DNA from: Aquilaria yunnanensis
Taxonomy: Eukaryota > Streptophyta > Magnoliopsida > Malvales > Thymelaeaceae
DNA length: 64,000 nucleotides
NCBI GenBank assembly: GCA_039654915.1
Contig: CM077593.1
Span: 112,827,413-112,891,412, forward strand
Direction: 5' to 3'
This document shows, piece after piece, positions 23,641 through 35,600 of this stretch (within the stretch, counting starts at the first letter, position 1; each line of letters starts with the position of its first letter). The notes under the pieces were generated by a model. That model was not told where the DNA came from. It ran no database searches and worked only from the letters and a program-made list of their open reading frames with translations. Position numbers and translations under genes: made by a program.

Positions 23641-25047
23641 AATCATAAGGATAATCTTTAATCATTCTTCTTTGGTCCTAAACATTTTTAAAATGTTCTA
23701 TACTAGATTCTCACTGGGAGAAATTCGTTGACCTATAGGGAGTTTTCTGCATAAAATGTAGATGTAATACAAGAAAACTCAATTTAAAAGTACACGAAAT
23801 TGATAATCAGAATCATTACATAATTTAAATTTAATAAAGCTATTATAAGATGACTTAAATGAAAACTTTAAAAGTTGATGTCGAATAATTATTTAAAGTT
23901 AATATATTTCATCTTAGTGGAGACTCGTGCAAAAAAAATTAAAAGTTCAGGAAAAAAAAATGCATAGGATAAAACTGAAATGGAAAAAATTATAAAAACC
24001 CACAAGGTTTGACAAAACTTGTAGTTTTGTCCTCATTGTTTCAAATACCTCCATTTACCTCCTTATCAAGTTAACTCCATCATTCACAATTAATACAAAA
24101 AGGGAAAACTGCTGACTTTGCCCTCCTAATCTTCTTACTTAAAAACTCTATCCCATAACACCAAAACCCATTCAAATAAAACCAATAAATCTAAAAAATA
24201 AATTAATAAATTAACCATTCTTCAAAACCTCTCTTGGCCACTCAACCCTTTCTCACCACTCAGACCCTCTTTTGCCACTCAAACCCTCTCTCACCGCTCA
24301 ACCCTCTCAATGCCGCTCAAACCTCTCATCGCTGCTCAACCATCCCATTGCTTCCTTTTTCTCTCCTTCCCCATGGCGCCACTTACTCCCTCTTCTCGAT
24401 CTTGGATCTCTTAATCAAAATACAAGTTTGAAATTCGACGTGAGAGTTTCAATTTGGTTTCCTTGACTTGAGAGTTAAGAATTTGAGTGGGAAGATCAAA
24501 TCCGGCTAATGATGAGGGTGGGTAGGGTAATGTTCGTGATAGTCACCGAAAGGACAAGGGAAAAGCTGGACCACCGAAGGGATGAGGGTGGGTTTGAGTC
24601 TGATGGACCATCAAGTGTTCAAGTTCCGGTATGGTGGTAGCGATGGGTCCTCGCCCACATCATCCTCACTCACTAGCGAGCCTTCGATCTCATAAACCAC
24701 CTTCAAGCTTGCATGCCCTAGCATCATTTTCACACCGACATCCTCATTGTCACCAGCAACCTCATCAGAATGGTGGCCGACTCTTACAATGGCATCTTCC
24801 TCAGTAATGGAATCATTTATAGGATGGTTTCAGCTCCAATCGAGTAGGAGAGTGGTGGAATCATTTCTGGGATGGTTTCGACTCTAATCTTGGGTGGTGG
24901 AGACTGCGATTAACCTCCCCTGCAGGTCCAAATTCATTTTTGGATGATTGTTCTAATTAACGAATTCATTTGTTGTTTTTAGGTAATTGTTCTAATTACT
25001 TTGGTTAATGAATTCGTTTGTTGTTTTTAGATGATTATTCTGGTTAA

Positions 25048-27848
25048 TATTAGCGTGTGCGTATGTTTCGGCTAGAGTTTCCTAGCTAAACACAATCTTA
25101 TCCTGTAATTTAGCTATTTCTTTGTACAGCAAGTAGGACTCTTAGGCTATAAGAAAGACTTTCCCGTATGTATCAAGAACTGAGAAATATAATCGAAAAG
25201 CTTCAGCCTTCAGTTTTTTCACCATATTTCATGTAATGGTGAAAAATCAATTCAACAAAACCATCCGCCAAGTATGTTGTGACAATGCTCCAGAACTTAT
25301 TGCTGGCCCTATGAAAGAATTTTATCTTCAGAATGGGATACTCCTACAAACTTCTTGTGTGGATACCCCTCAACAAAATGGCATAGCCGAAAGAAAACAT
25401 CAACATCTGTTAGAGGTAGCTCGAGCCCTTCGCTTTCAAGCTAATTTACCTATTAAATTTTGGGGTGAATGTGTCTTGACAGCTACCTATTTAATAAACC
25501 ATATGCCCTCTACAAAATTGTCAAATAGAAGCCCCTATGAAGTTTTATTCTCCAAACCATCCTCTTTGGAACACCTCAAGACATTCGGCTGCCTGTGTTA
25601 TGTTCACAATAAAGATAGGCCAAGGGACAAATTTGAAACTCGGTCTAGGGCTTGCATCTTTATAGGATACCCTAATGGCCAAAAGGGATATAAAGTCTAT
25701 GATTTAGAGTCTCACAAAATTTCGGTATCCAGGGATGTTCGGTTCTATGAAGAGGTCTTCCCTTTCCAAGAAACCAAAAATGACCATGTTCGAAACCCTT
25801 TTGAAAATCAAACTGACCTATATGTTCCTGATGAGCTCCCTACACCGTCCTTAACCAAAGAAGTCACCAACTCTCCAACCGAAACCACTAGCCCACCTGA
25901 ATTGCCTCCAGAACCAGAAAACCTTCGACCACAACGAAACAAACGACTTCCCTCTTACTTAAGTGACTACATTTGTGAACTTCCTCAAGTGGACATGCCG
26001 TCTACACCTACTGCCGATCACGTTTCTTCGGGTAAGGCCTATCCTATCTCATCACACTTATCTTTCTCTCGGTTTAATCCTGGGTATACCAGTTTTGTGG
26101 CTGCCATTTTAAGGCAACAGGAACCATGGAGTTATTTGGAGGCTAAAACAGATCCACGATGGGTAGATGCCATGGAAAAAGAGGTTACAGCCTTACAAAA
26201 GAACGACACCTGGACCCTTGAGCCATTACCACCACACAAGAAAGCTATAGGCTCCAAGTAGGTATACAAAATCAAATACAAAGCAGATGGGAGCATTGAA
26301 AGATACAAAGCCAGATTGGTTGCAAAGGGATTTAATCAGGTTGAAGGTATAGATTTTTCTGAAACCTTCGCACCAGTTGTTAAACTCACCACCGTGAAAT
26401 GCTTATTGGCAGTTGCAGCCATCAAAAACTGGGAACTCCATCAACTTGATGTACAGAATGCATTTCTTCAGGGAGATTTGAATGAGGATATTTACATGTT
26501 GCCACCTCCTGGCTTCCTTTCAACTGGTGATACGCGAGTATGCAGGCTACGAAAGTCCTTGTACGGACTGAAACAAGCTCCCCGACAATGGTTTGAGAAA
26601 TTTTCTACATCCTTGAAGAGCTATGGATTCTCTCAATCAAAGGCCGACTACACTATTTACCCTCACTTGCGGGCAAAGTTTCATTGCAGTGCTTGTGTAC
26701 GTTGATGACATAATCATTGCAGGTAACGATGGTAAACAAATTCAGTCATTCAAACGGTTCTTACACGACACCTTCTATATTAAGGATCTTGGCAAGCTTC
26801 GGTATTTTCTCAGGTTAGAAGCTGCTCGCTCAACCAATGGAATCTTTCTGTCTCAACGTAAATATGCATTGGACTTGCTCAAAGAAACAGGGATGCTAGG
26901 CTGCAAACCAGCCCCGCTTCCTATACCACAGCAACATCGCTTAGCTTCCAATCATGCTCCTCTACTTACGGATACTACACGTTACCGCAGGCTTGCAGGG
27001 AAGTTGATTTATCTTACCATTACAAGGCCTGATATTACCTACACAGTTAATCTTCTGAGTCAGTTTATGCAGGCACCAACTCAGGCTCATCTTGATGCCG
27101 TGATGCATCTACTTAGATACATTAAAGGAACGCCTGGTCAAGGGCTCTTGTTCCCTTCACATGGTGATCTTGTTCTTCATGCTTTTTGTGACTCTGATTG
27201 GGCTAGTTGCCCCAACACTCGTCGCTCCACCACTGGATTTGTAACTCAACTTGGGAATGCTCTTCTCTCTTGGAAATCAAAAAAACAACCCACTGTTTCT
27301 CGCTCCTCAGCCGAAGCTAAATATAGAGCAATGGCAACTGTGACTAGTGAGTTAGTTTGGCTTCGAATGCTTTTGTCGGATCTGACTGTGACTTCTGCTG
27401 GAGCTATGATACTTTATTGTGACAACAAAGCAGCATATCATATTGCCTCAAATCCGGCCTTCCATGAAAGAACTAAGCATATTGAAATAGACTGCCATTT
27501 TGTGCGAGACAAAGTCCAATCCAAGGAGCTCACTTTGCAACATGTTGCCAATCATCTCCAACCAGCTGATGTACTCACTAAAGGACTTGGAAAAAATCAG
27601 TTTCAGTCACTTCTTGCCAAGTTGAGCATTTGGAATCCTCATGCTCCAACTTGAGGGGGAGTATTAGTGTGTGCGTATGTTTCGGCTAGAGTTTCCTAGC
27701 TAAACACAATCTTATCCTGTAATTTAGCTATTTCCTTGTACAGCAAGTAGGACTCTTAGGCTATAAGAAAGACTTTCCCGTATGTATCAAGAACTGAGAA
27801 ATATAATCGAAAAGCTTCAGCCAATTTGGCTTCAATCACTTTCTTACA
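25048..27848 (+). mobile_element. Copia LTR retrotransposon 2, internally truncated
   Basis: The 3' LTR is 27662-27848 and follows the purine tract GAGGGGGAG. The 5' LTR starts at 25048 but is cut at about 25208, where it joins the middle of integrase directly. The PBS, gag, protease and first part of integrase are deleted. Over the shared ~160 bp the two LTRs differ at only about two positions, so the insertion is recent compared with the other two Copias here. Flanks GTTAA (25043-25047) and ATTAA (27849-27853) are a 5-bp TSD with one mismatch. Confidence 0.85.
25209..27654 (+). pseudogene. Copia 2 pol remnant: integrase C-terminal half, RT, RNase H
   Basis: It begins inside the integrase core (FTIFHVMVKNQFNK, CDNAPEL, then PQQNGIAERKHQHLLE, which carries the catalytic Glu). 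It then encodes the RT ([38 protein letters not shown] near 26697) and RNase H (FCDSDWASCPNTRRS near 27186, SSAEAKYRAMA, YCDNKAA), ending at TGA 27652-27654. Only two lesions are visible in the rest: a TAG at about 26260 where Trp is expected (GSK*VYKIKY), and a one-base insertion near 26655 that shifts frame just before YVDD. It cannot move by itself. Confidence 0.88.
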
Positions 27849-28378
27849 ATTAACGAATTCATTTTCAGATGAATGTAGTTTTCTGGTTAATAAATTCATT
27901 CGTTGTTTGTAGATAATTGTTGTTTTTGGATTATTTTTCTATTTTATTTTCTCTATTTCCTGGTTGTGAACAATGATAGTGACAATGGTTTTCACGGTGA
28001 GGAAGGAAAAGAGTAAAAAAGAGTGGAGGAGGAGGTGAGTGGGGTGAAGATGGGAAGGGGCAGGATTGTTAGATGAAAAAGTTGGGGGCACAAAGTTTCT
28101 AAAGAAGAAGGTAGGAGGGCAAAGTCTGGCATTATCTCTTTTTTGTGATAACGGTGAATCAAAGTGTTAACTTAGCATTGAATAAGTATAGGTATTTAAA
28201 ACAGTAGGGATAAAACTGTAGATTTCACCAAACCCCAGGGGATTTTTTATAATTTTCTCAACTGAAATATAAATTAAAAACTATAGAGTCCGTAACCACT
28301 AAAAAACCATAATTAAATAGTTTAACTAACAATTTTCACATCATTTCAACGTACCCGGCGGACAGCCGGAAAAATCCA

Positions 28379-28384
28379 TATATA
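28379..28384 (+). promoter_or_regulatory. TATA box of the bHLH gene
   Basis: TATATA in CCATATATACGCCCC, about 470 bp upstream of the ATG and about 120 bp downstream of the MULE terminus. Transcription would start near 28410, giving a leader of about 440 nt with uORFs. Confidence 0.55.
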
Positions 28385-28592
28385 CGCCCCAACAGGCGGC
28401 CTCTATTTTCAGCCTCTAGGCGCCTGCCTTCCTTAGCCTCCTCTACAGCCCTCTCTACAAAACCAAAACCTTTTACTTCTATTTTCTGTTAAACTCTTCT
28501 TCTTTACCAGACTCTGAAATTTCTAACAACTACAATCTCCTCCTTTGGTTCTCAGCCACCAAAATTTAGCCACAAGAATCGTTTGCAGAAGA

Positions 28593-28640
28593 ATGTTGGA
28601 GTTCAAGATAAAGAAGAAAATGTGGATGTTCTTACACTAA
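28593..28640 (+). CDS. uORF 1 in the bHLH leader
   Basis: ATG TTG GAG ... TAA, 15 codons (Lys-rich, MLEFKIKKKMWMFLH). It lies within the predicted 5' UTR. It may simply lower initiation at the main ATG; no conserved peptide family is recognised. Confidence 0.4.
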   Translation: MLEFKIKKKMWMFLH

Positions 28641-28685
28641 TATCTTCCCCCTTCCAAGCCCTCCCCTGAATCTCCCTTCTGCGTG

Positions 28686-28811
28686 ATGGAAGCTACTGCT
28701 GCCGCCATAAGAGCCAGAGTACTTATAATCGGACTCGTCAAGTCCCAAACTTTCACTCTCCAAAAGCTCTCTTTCTGGTTCTGTCCCACCACTCGCCCAC
28801 CCGGAAGATAA
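28686..28811 (+). CDS. uORF 2 in the bHLH leader
   Basis: A 41-codon frame beginning MEATAAAIRARVLIIGL and ending TTRPPGR, with a stop 41 nt before the main start. It is out of frame with the bHLH coding region, so translation of it would compete with main-frame initiation. A conserved function is not known to me. Confidence 0.4.
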   Translation: MEATAAAIRARVLIIGLVKSQTFTLQKLSFWFCPTTRPPGR

Positions 28812-28852
28812 TTGCTCTTAGCTCCGTTTCCTTGACAGTTTATTGACGTCGG

Positions 28853-29223
28853 ATGGCCGGTTACTACTCCGTGGACTCGAATTCTGAACTGGTTTGTGGT
28901 TTTTCGGGCCCTGCGGATTTGTTTTGGGGAGATTTCGGGTCTTGGGATAAGGGGATTCGGGGTCGGCCCGTTTCGCAGGCTCTGGTTTTGGACAGTGAGA
29001 AGGGGGAGCTGGTGAGAGCGCCACCGAGAGAGGGGAAGAAGGCGGTGCCGGAAGAGAAAGTGATTGCGGCGCTGAAGAATCACAGCGAGGCGGAGAGGCG
29101 TCGGCGAGAGAGAATAAATTCTCATCTCGATACACTTCGACAACTCCTCCCTTGCGAACAAAAGGTAACAACTAAAGACCCGTTCTCCCATTGTTTCCGA
29201 AGAAGAATAATCTTATAACTATA

Positions 29224-29254
<31 letters not shown>

Positions 29255-32219
29255 AAGTGGTAGTTTGTCATTAATTATAGTAGAATTACATGCAAAACTC
29301 GCTCGAATTTAAGCGGTCCTACTGTAGTTTATCACATGATTATATATTTTACTTTTGTAGAAATTTTTGTAACTCTAACATTACTCTTTTCAGAAAAGGC
29401 TATCACCATAATAATAGTCCATCACTATTGCCGATCTCTAATTTTCTACTTGATGGACCATCACTTAATAATTCTACTTCCAAAAGATAATTACTCGTAT
29501 TTGTTGTTTGTTCATGGTGTACAGTCACCTCACTTGTTAGATTATACTAAAATTCTTTGATAGATCAATATATTTCAAGCCGAAAATGAGTTAAAATGCA
29601 ATGAAGTAAGTTGGAAGTGCACACGTTTCTTATTGTTTGATTAGTTTTCCTTTCGTACATATGAGGAAGTTAATTAAGTGAAAGTAGGAATTTGAACTTC
29701 GGATTTGAAAGTAACCATCAATCTAAAGGGTACCTCAATGTCGTGTTGGATGTCGGTGAATTTATTCTCTTAGACAAAAAGTATAGACTAGTATTGGTGG
29801 TACTAAGAATTTTGTACTAAAATTTTATACGATGTAGTTTGACTTATTCATGAAAAAAGCAAAATAGAGCCGGTTAACATTTTTACTTCTGATTGACAAC
29901 TAGGATTTTAATGAGATGTTTATATACTAACTTTGGTATATGTTTAGCATTTTTTTGTAAGTAGACACTATCTGTGATTTTGTAGTATATAATCAAGTTG
30001 AATTGTAGATTGGGAAATATTGAGTGTTTTGAACTCTTTCCTTTCATGCAACCATTAGGAAAATTTCCAACTACAACTCTTTTTTGGTGATTGAATTTTG
30101 AGTTTTAGTAGTGGTAACAGTTGCAGGCTTTTCCCTACGTTATTGTGAAAATGTGCTTCCTAAGACATTTTTTTTGGGGGTAAGAAGGCACTATTAGTCC
30201 CAACCTTCCATTTTCATTCCAAATTGGCCCCCAATCTCTACTTGGTTGCATATTGCTCTCAAACCTTTATAATGTGCTGTATATTGGTCTCTAATCCTAA
30301 GTAAGATTGAGTTGACATAAACACTATTTACAAAGAAGAAAAAAATTGATAGTTTAAATAGTTCATTAATTATAAAAAAAATTATGAAAAAAATTGAATT
30401 TGTGGAAAGATAGTTACCAAACCGTTTGAATTACTAACTCTTACATAATAATCTGACATCAACTATTTAAATTTAAATTTATTTTTTTCAGCAACTATCT
30501 TCCATAAGCAACTAATTCCATAATCTTCTTGTCAATTAACAGATCATTTAAATTATTTTTTTTTTCTCTTTGTGAATCAAATTTCTATGTCAGCTTAGTT
30601 TTACAGTGGTCAGAGACAAATATGTAATGAATTATAAAGGTCTAGGACCTATATGCAACAAAATAAAGTTGAGAACCAATTGGCAATAGCAATTAAAGGT
30701 TTAGAACTAGTGGTGCTATTGCCCATTTTCTCTACATTGTAGCCATTGCTTTCCAATATAGTCGGACTTGTTGCATTGGTTCCTCATGGGCATGCGAACC
30801 TCCAAATCAAAGAAAAAGTGAAGCTGTGAGGTGGAATATAAATATTGCCGGTCAGAATATGCATGCTAGAGTCAACTCTGGAGAAGTTTGCTTATAGTAC
30901 GATATAATAAAACTTAGAATCTAATAATTTTGATGTCAATTTCAATATTATATTAATTAGTTTTCGTATGTTTTCTGGTCCCATCATGAAAGTCAGCAAC
31001 TCATCTCTAGTTTTCACTACCAATAGCTCTCATGTTGAGCTTTCGCTAGATGGGTCAGTTTTGTCCATCATCATGTGTGCAAAGAAACAACATTTCCAGA
31101 AAAATAACCATAGAAAGTCGATCTATCGATCATCTGAGAACAACTTTTGTGTAGTTGATAAAGTTGGTGACTCTGATTTGCCAAAATTCTGCAGCTTTTA
31201 TGTTGGTTGATCTTCACTTTGTATGGAATGTGTGATTTCTCTGAAAGATAATTAAGTATGCATGGTTCATATTATGTATCGCCACACATTTTCTAATGCT
31301 TATGATAATACCAATCAGCTTTCGGTTATTGGATTGTGTGTCACTGTGAGCATTCTGCTTAGCAGACTGGTATGATTGTGACACAATTTTTTTTAGTTTT
31401 ACGTTTGGACAAATAAGCGATGAAGAGACGGGTGCTTGAGAAAGTTCTTGCAAGTTTCCTGCCTGATATGCCAAACATTTTTAATGTTTAAAGCTTAAGA
31501 AAGTCAAAGGATTTGATTAAGCAGTATCAGTAGTAGCCAAAGGATTTGTTTTATCAATATGTCAGCAACAGTTTGGCTATATATATATATACATATGCAG
31601 GAAAAGTAGCAGCCACACTCTTCTGCATTAATTTGCATATTATTCTATAGGGCTTAGTAGTTTTCTGTCCCATTTTTTTTATTTCGATTCTGAAGAAGAC
31701 GACGAAGCAAGTTGATGGTGACTTTGATTGGTCTTTTTCTAGATGGACAAAGCCACGTTGCTTGCAGAAGTAATCAAGCAGGTGAAAGAACTGAAAGAGA
31801 AGGCTTCCGAAGCAAGTCAGGGCTTCCTCATTCCCATGGATGCCGATGAGGTGAAAGTCGAACCGCTGTACCGTGAACCCAATGGGATGTTCTCTTTCAA
31901 GGCATCTGTGTGTTGCGAGTACAGTCCCGAGCTCATGGCCGATCTACGACAAGCGCTGGACGCCCTTCAGCTGGAGATATTTAAGGCACAAGTATCAACA
32001 TTGGAAGGGCGGGTGAAGAATGAGTTCGTGTTCATGAGCCCTAGAATTGTAGGGCAATATGACGAAGTAGAGGCATGCCAAAGTCTGATAAGTTCGGTTT
32101 ATAGAGCGCTGAGGTCTGTCATAGAGAAGGCTACCACCACACCCGAGTATTCAGCGAGCAAAAGACGGAGGATCCATCATCTTGAATCCTCTAGTCCATC
32201 TTGCTCAGTTCTGACTTAG
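28853..32219 (+). CDS. bHLH transcription factor (bHLH51/bHLH106-like)
   Basis: A DNA-binding dimeric transcription factor of the nucleus. Two exons: 28853-29164 and 31743-32219, joined at GT (29165) and AG (31742) in phase 0, giving 262 residues. The basic region and helix 1 (KNHSEAERRRRERINSHLDT) are at 75-94 with the His77-Glu81-Arg85 set that in this family reads E-box/G-box DNA. The intron falls in the loop, and helix 2 is MDKATLLAEVIKQVKELKEK at 105-124. The C-terminal half (about 140-235: FSFKASVCCEYSPELMADLR and following) fits the ACT-like dimerisation domain of the group. A basic tail SKRRRIHHLESS follows. Length and layout match Arabidopsis bHLH51/106/107-type proteins as I recall them. 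The leader carries two uORFs, a MULE lies just upstream and a Copia starts 137 bp after the stop. Confidence 0.94.
29229..29254. repeat. TA microsatellite in bHLH intron
   Basis: About 13 TA units, 65 bp after the splice donor. Confidence 0.9.
30177..30731. mobile_element. Short MULE-like element in bHLH intron
   Basis: Inverted repeats of about 150 bp: the left arm has AGGCACTATTAGTCCCAACC, TTGGTTGCATATTG, AACCTTTATAAT; the right arm, inverted, has GGCAATAGCACCACTAGTTC, TTGTTGCATATAGG, GACCTTTATAAT. The phrase type matches MULE termini here. No 9-bp duplication could be confirmed, so superfamily is uncertain. It lies in sense-neutral intron DNA about 1 kb before exon 2. Confidence 0.5.
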
Positions 32220-32355
32220 TTTTTTCCTTTGATGGCGATTGCTCATCTACTAATACTAAATGTCCATCAAAAGAAATTGAAAACAAAATAGTATAAAATA
32301 TCTGGTTAGGGAGACTACAAGAAATTACCTATATAGTAAATCCAGGTTGTTACAC

Positions 32356-32598
32356 TATTAAGAAGAGATAATCTTATCTCTTAAATGGACATATCAACCG
32401 AAAGTTTAGCATTGGAAGCACACATGTTTCCTTTACTCTTGTATTTAGATTTTGCTAATCTTGCTGTATAAGATAAACTTTACTTATCGTATAAGTAGTT
32501 AGCTAGGAGTCAAACTTTATCTTGGAAATATGTATTTATTGGCTACAAATCAATGGAAGTCAGTGCGAAGCACTCCACCATAGATATCAATATTTACA
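32356..32598 (+). repeat. 5' LTR of Copia 3
   Basis: Aligns along its whole length with 38104-38346 (shared TTTAGATTTTGCTAATCTTG, TATTTATTGGCT). Numerous substitutions show age. Confidence 0.9.
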
Positions 32599-32610
32599 TG
32601 GTATCATAGC
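32599..32610 (+). other. Primer binding site of Copia 3
   Basis: TGGTATCATAGC immediately after the 5' LTR; one base from the usual initiator tRNA-Met-complementary site. Confidence 0.85.
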
Positions 32611-35600
32611 ATGATTGCTTTAGCCAAAACAAACCTAAACCTCAAGCTTGATGGGAGACGACAACAACAAAAAGGTCACCACGTCAAGCTCTCAAACCTT
32701 TTTCAATGACCCTTCTTTACCATTCTTTTTTGAGCCCCTCTGACAGCCTTAGAATTATGCTTGTTAGTTGCCTTCTCAACGAAGACAACTATCCTACATG
32801 GCATTAAGTGATGATCAATGCACTTCGAGCAAAAAACAAGCTAAGTTTTATCGATGGCGGCCTTAAGAAACCAGATAAGGAGGATCCAACTCTACTGATT
32901 TGGAAGAAATCTAATTCCATGGTTATTTCCTGGTTTTCTAACTCACTAGCACCTAAATTATATACTAGTGTTGTTTATGCAGAAACAGCAGCCAAGATGT
33001 GGAGTGAGTTGTAAGAAAGATTTTTGCAAGCCAAAGCTCCAAGAATTCACAAGTTAAAATGGGAAATTGCTCTCTTGCAGCAGCAGAACATATCGATTGT
33101 TGCATATTACACAAAACTCAAAGCCTTGTGGGATGAACTCTCAACATATTCCAACGTACCTGCATGCACTTGTAGTGCTGCAAAATAGCCTAGCTGAGAG
33201 AGAAGGTGAAAAGCTTCACAACTTCTTGATGGGATTGAATGACTAGTTTAATGTTGTCAGGTCATAGATCCTTAATATGGAACTATTGTCGAGCTTGAAT
33301 AAAGCCTATGCCCTAGTTCTAAAGGAAGAAAAACAACGGTCTGTGGCTACAACCAAATTATCACCTACAGAGGCTACAGCCTTTGCAACTAAGATTGAAA
33401 AGACCCAAGGAGCTTAAAACAAAAACTTCAACAAAGCTCGATTGCACTACACTCATTGCGGTAAGAATGGACATGATATGGATGGTTGTTTTGAAAAAAT
33501 AGGCTTCCCTAACTGGTGGCAAAAGGATAAAGGAAAGCGAGGCAAGGCTGGCTAGAATAAAAAGACAGGAAAACCATCAGCCAATCAAGCCACAACAAAA
33601 GCGTTAGAAAATGTAGTTGGTTTTGGTAGTTTTGGTCTCAACCAAGACCAATACAATCAACTAATTGCATTACTTGCAAGTCACCGCTAGGATACTATTG
33701 CAAACCTTGCTGGCAAGGTTTCGATGAACTACTTAGAGTGGATTCTTAATAGTGGAGCTTCAGATCACATGACAGCACATTAATCTTTGCTCACTGAAAT
33801 AAAATCAGCTGTTGCTTACCCTTCTGTTCGGTTACCAAATAGGCACAATTTGAAGATACACACCAGTAGCAAAATATCCTTAAGTCGTAACATTGTCCTG
33901 AATGATGTTCTTTATGTGCCCTTATTTACATACAATCTTTTGTCAATTTACTAATTGACAAAAGGTCTAAATTTTTTAATAACTCTTTTTTTCCCCAAAT
34001 TTTTGTGTATTGCAAGACCTAAACTCAAAGAAGATGATTAGCATGGGTGAAGAAAGAGATGGCTTATACTCTTTCAGGTGCCTCAAAGAACATATGGTTG
34101 CAAATTCAAAGGTAAACAATCCACCTGAAACTTGGCACAAAAGGCTAAATCATGTCCCTTATGATAAATTGTTTACTTTTTCTCAATTGTCAAATTTTTT
34201 CTTTCAAAGAATCAAATAAATGTTGTGATCCTTGGTTTAGAGAAAAACAAACTCACAAACCTTTTCCTTTAAGTATGAGCATTGCTAAAAATTCTTTTGA
34301 CTTGATGCATATTGATATTTGAGGTCCTTATAAAACTTTAATTTTAAGATCACATAATTTTTTTCCAATCGTGGATGACTATAATAGATCAACTTGGATT
34401 TATTTACTAAAAAATAAATCTGAGGCAGCCACAAAATTCACCATATTCTATGCTATGGTTAAAAGTCAATTTCAAAAAAGCATCCAGCAAGTAAGAACAG
34501 ATAACATCTTAGAACTTACTACCAAAACAATGCTTCATTTCTTCCAGTTCAATGGTATTTTTGTTAAAACCTTATTTCCCAACACACCACAACAAAATGG
34601 TGTGGTGGAAAGAAAACATCAACACATTCTTGAACTAGCTCGAGCCATTAGCTTCTACGCCAACCTTCCAATTAAATTTCAGGGAAAATGTCTCTTGACT
34701 GTATCCTATTTAATCAATTACACACCTTTACTGAAACCAGATGGTAAGAACCCGTACAAAATTCTTTTCGGGAAAATTCCTTTACTCAATCATCTTCGTG
34801 TTTTTTGCCGTCTTTGCTACATACATGGTAACTCCGATCCAAAGACAAGTTTGCACCTTGTTCTATGGACAAAAGGGATACAAAGTATTCAATCAAGAAA
34901 CTAAGAAGGTTCTTGTCTTATAAGACGTAGTGTTCCATGAAAATACTTTTCCATATTTTGCAAACAATAATGCAAAAGAAGCAATCATCCCTCATAAAAC
35001 TTCTGAACCTCTATTTGTTGAGCTTGAACCAAACACATATGAACCCATTCCTGAAAACCTTCAAACAGACATTTCAGAACCAACTGGGCCAACAACGCCT
35101 GAGAACCCAATTAGATAAAAACCTAAGCGTGAATGTCAGCCCCCATCATATTTGCAAGACTATGTTCTTAACTTATCTTAAGTAGGATCATCATCTCCAT
35201 CTTCTCCCATAGCAAATTATGTTCAGGTAAGGGTCACTCTATAACACATACTTTAAGTTGCTCACAATTTAGTGCTGGACATAAGGCATTTCTTGCAGCT
35301 CTAACATGTCAAGTTGAGCCATAAACCTTCAATCAACCAAATCAACACTCAGAATGGCGCAAACAATGAAATTTGAAGTTGACACACTTGAAAAGAGCAA
35401 AACATGGAGCCTAGTGCATCTTCTGCAAGGAAAGAAACCCACTAGATCCAAGTGGGTTTATAAAATTAAATACAAAGCATATGGAAGCATAGAATGATTC
35501 AAAGCAAGGCTGGTAGCTAAGGGTTTTAGCCAGATTGAAGGATTTGATTACACATAAACATTTGCACTAGTAGTTAAGCTAACAACAATGAGATGTCTGT

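Larger units (their letters stand above)
23982..28259. mobile_element. MULE with nested truncated Copia
   Basis: Left terminus GGAAAAAATTATAAAAA and right terminus, inverted, GAGAAAATTATAAAAAA. The inverted repeats run about 165 bp (23982-24145 and 28090-28259; shared TTTAAATACC/TTCAAATACC, GACTTTGCCCTCCTA). A perfect 9-bp duplication AACTGAAAT flanks it at 23973-23981 and 28260-28268. Without the Copia (25048-27848) the element is about 1.5 kb. The interior at about 24230-24920 is more GC-rich than the flanks and could be captured host DNA, but I cannot identify it. The right end is about 120 bp upstream of the TATA box of the bHLH gene. Confidence 0.85.

Noticed and set aside
28637..29191. 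184-codon frame antisense to bHLH exon 1
   Set aside because: Shadow of a GC-rich coding exon; the sense strand carries the conserved bHLH motif.
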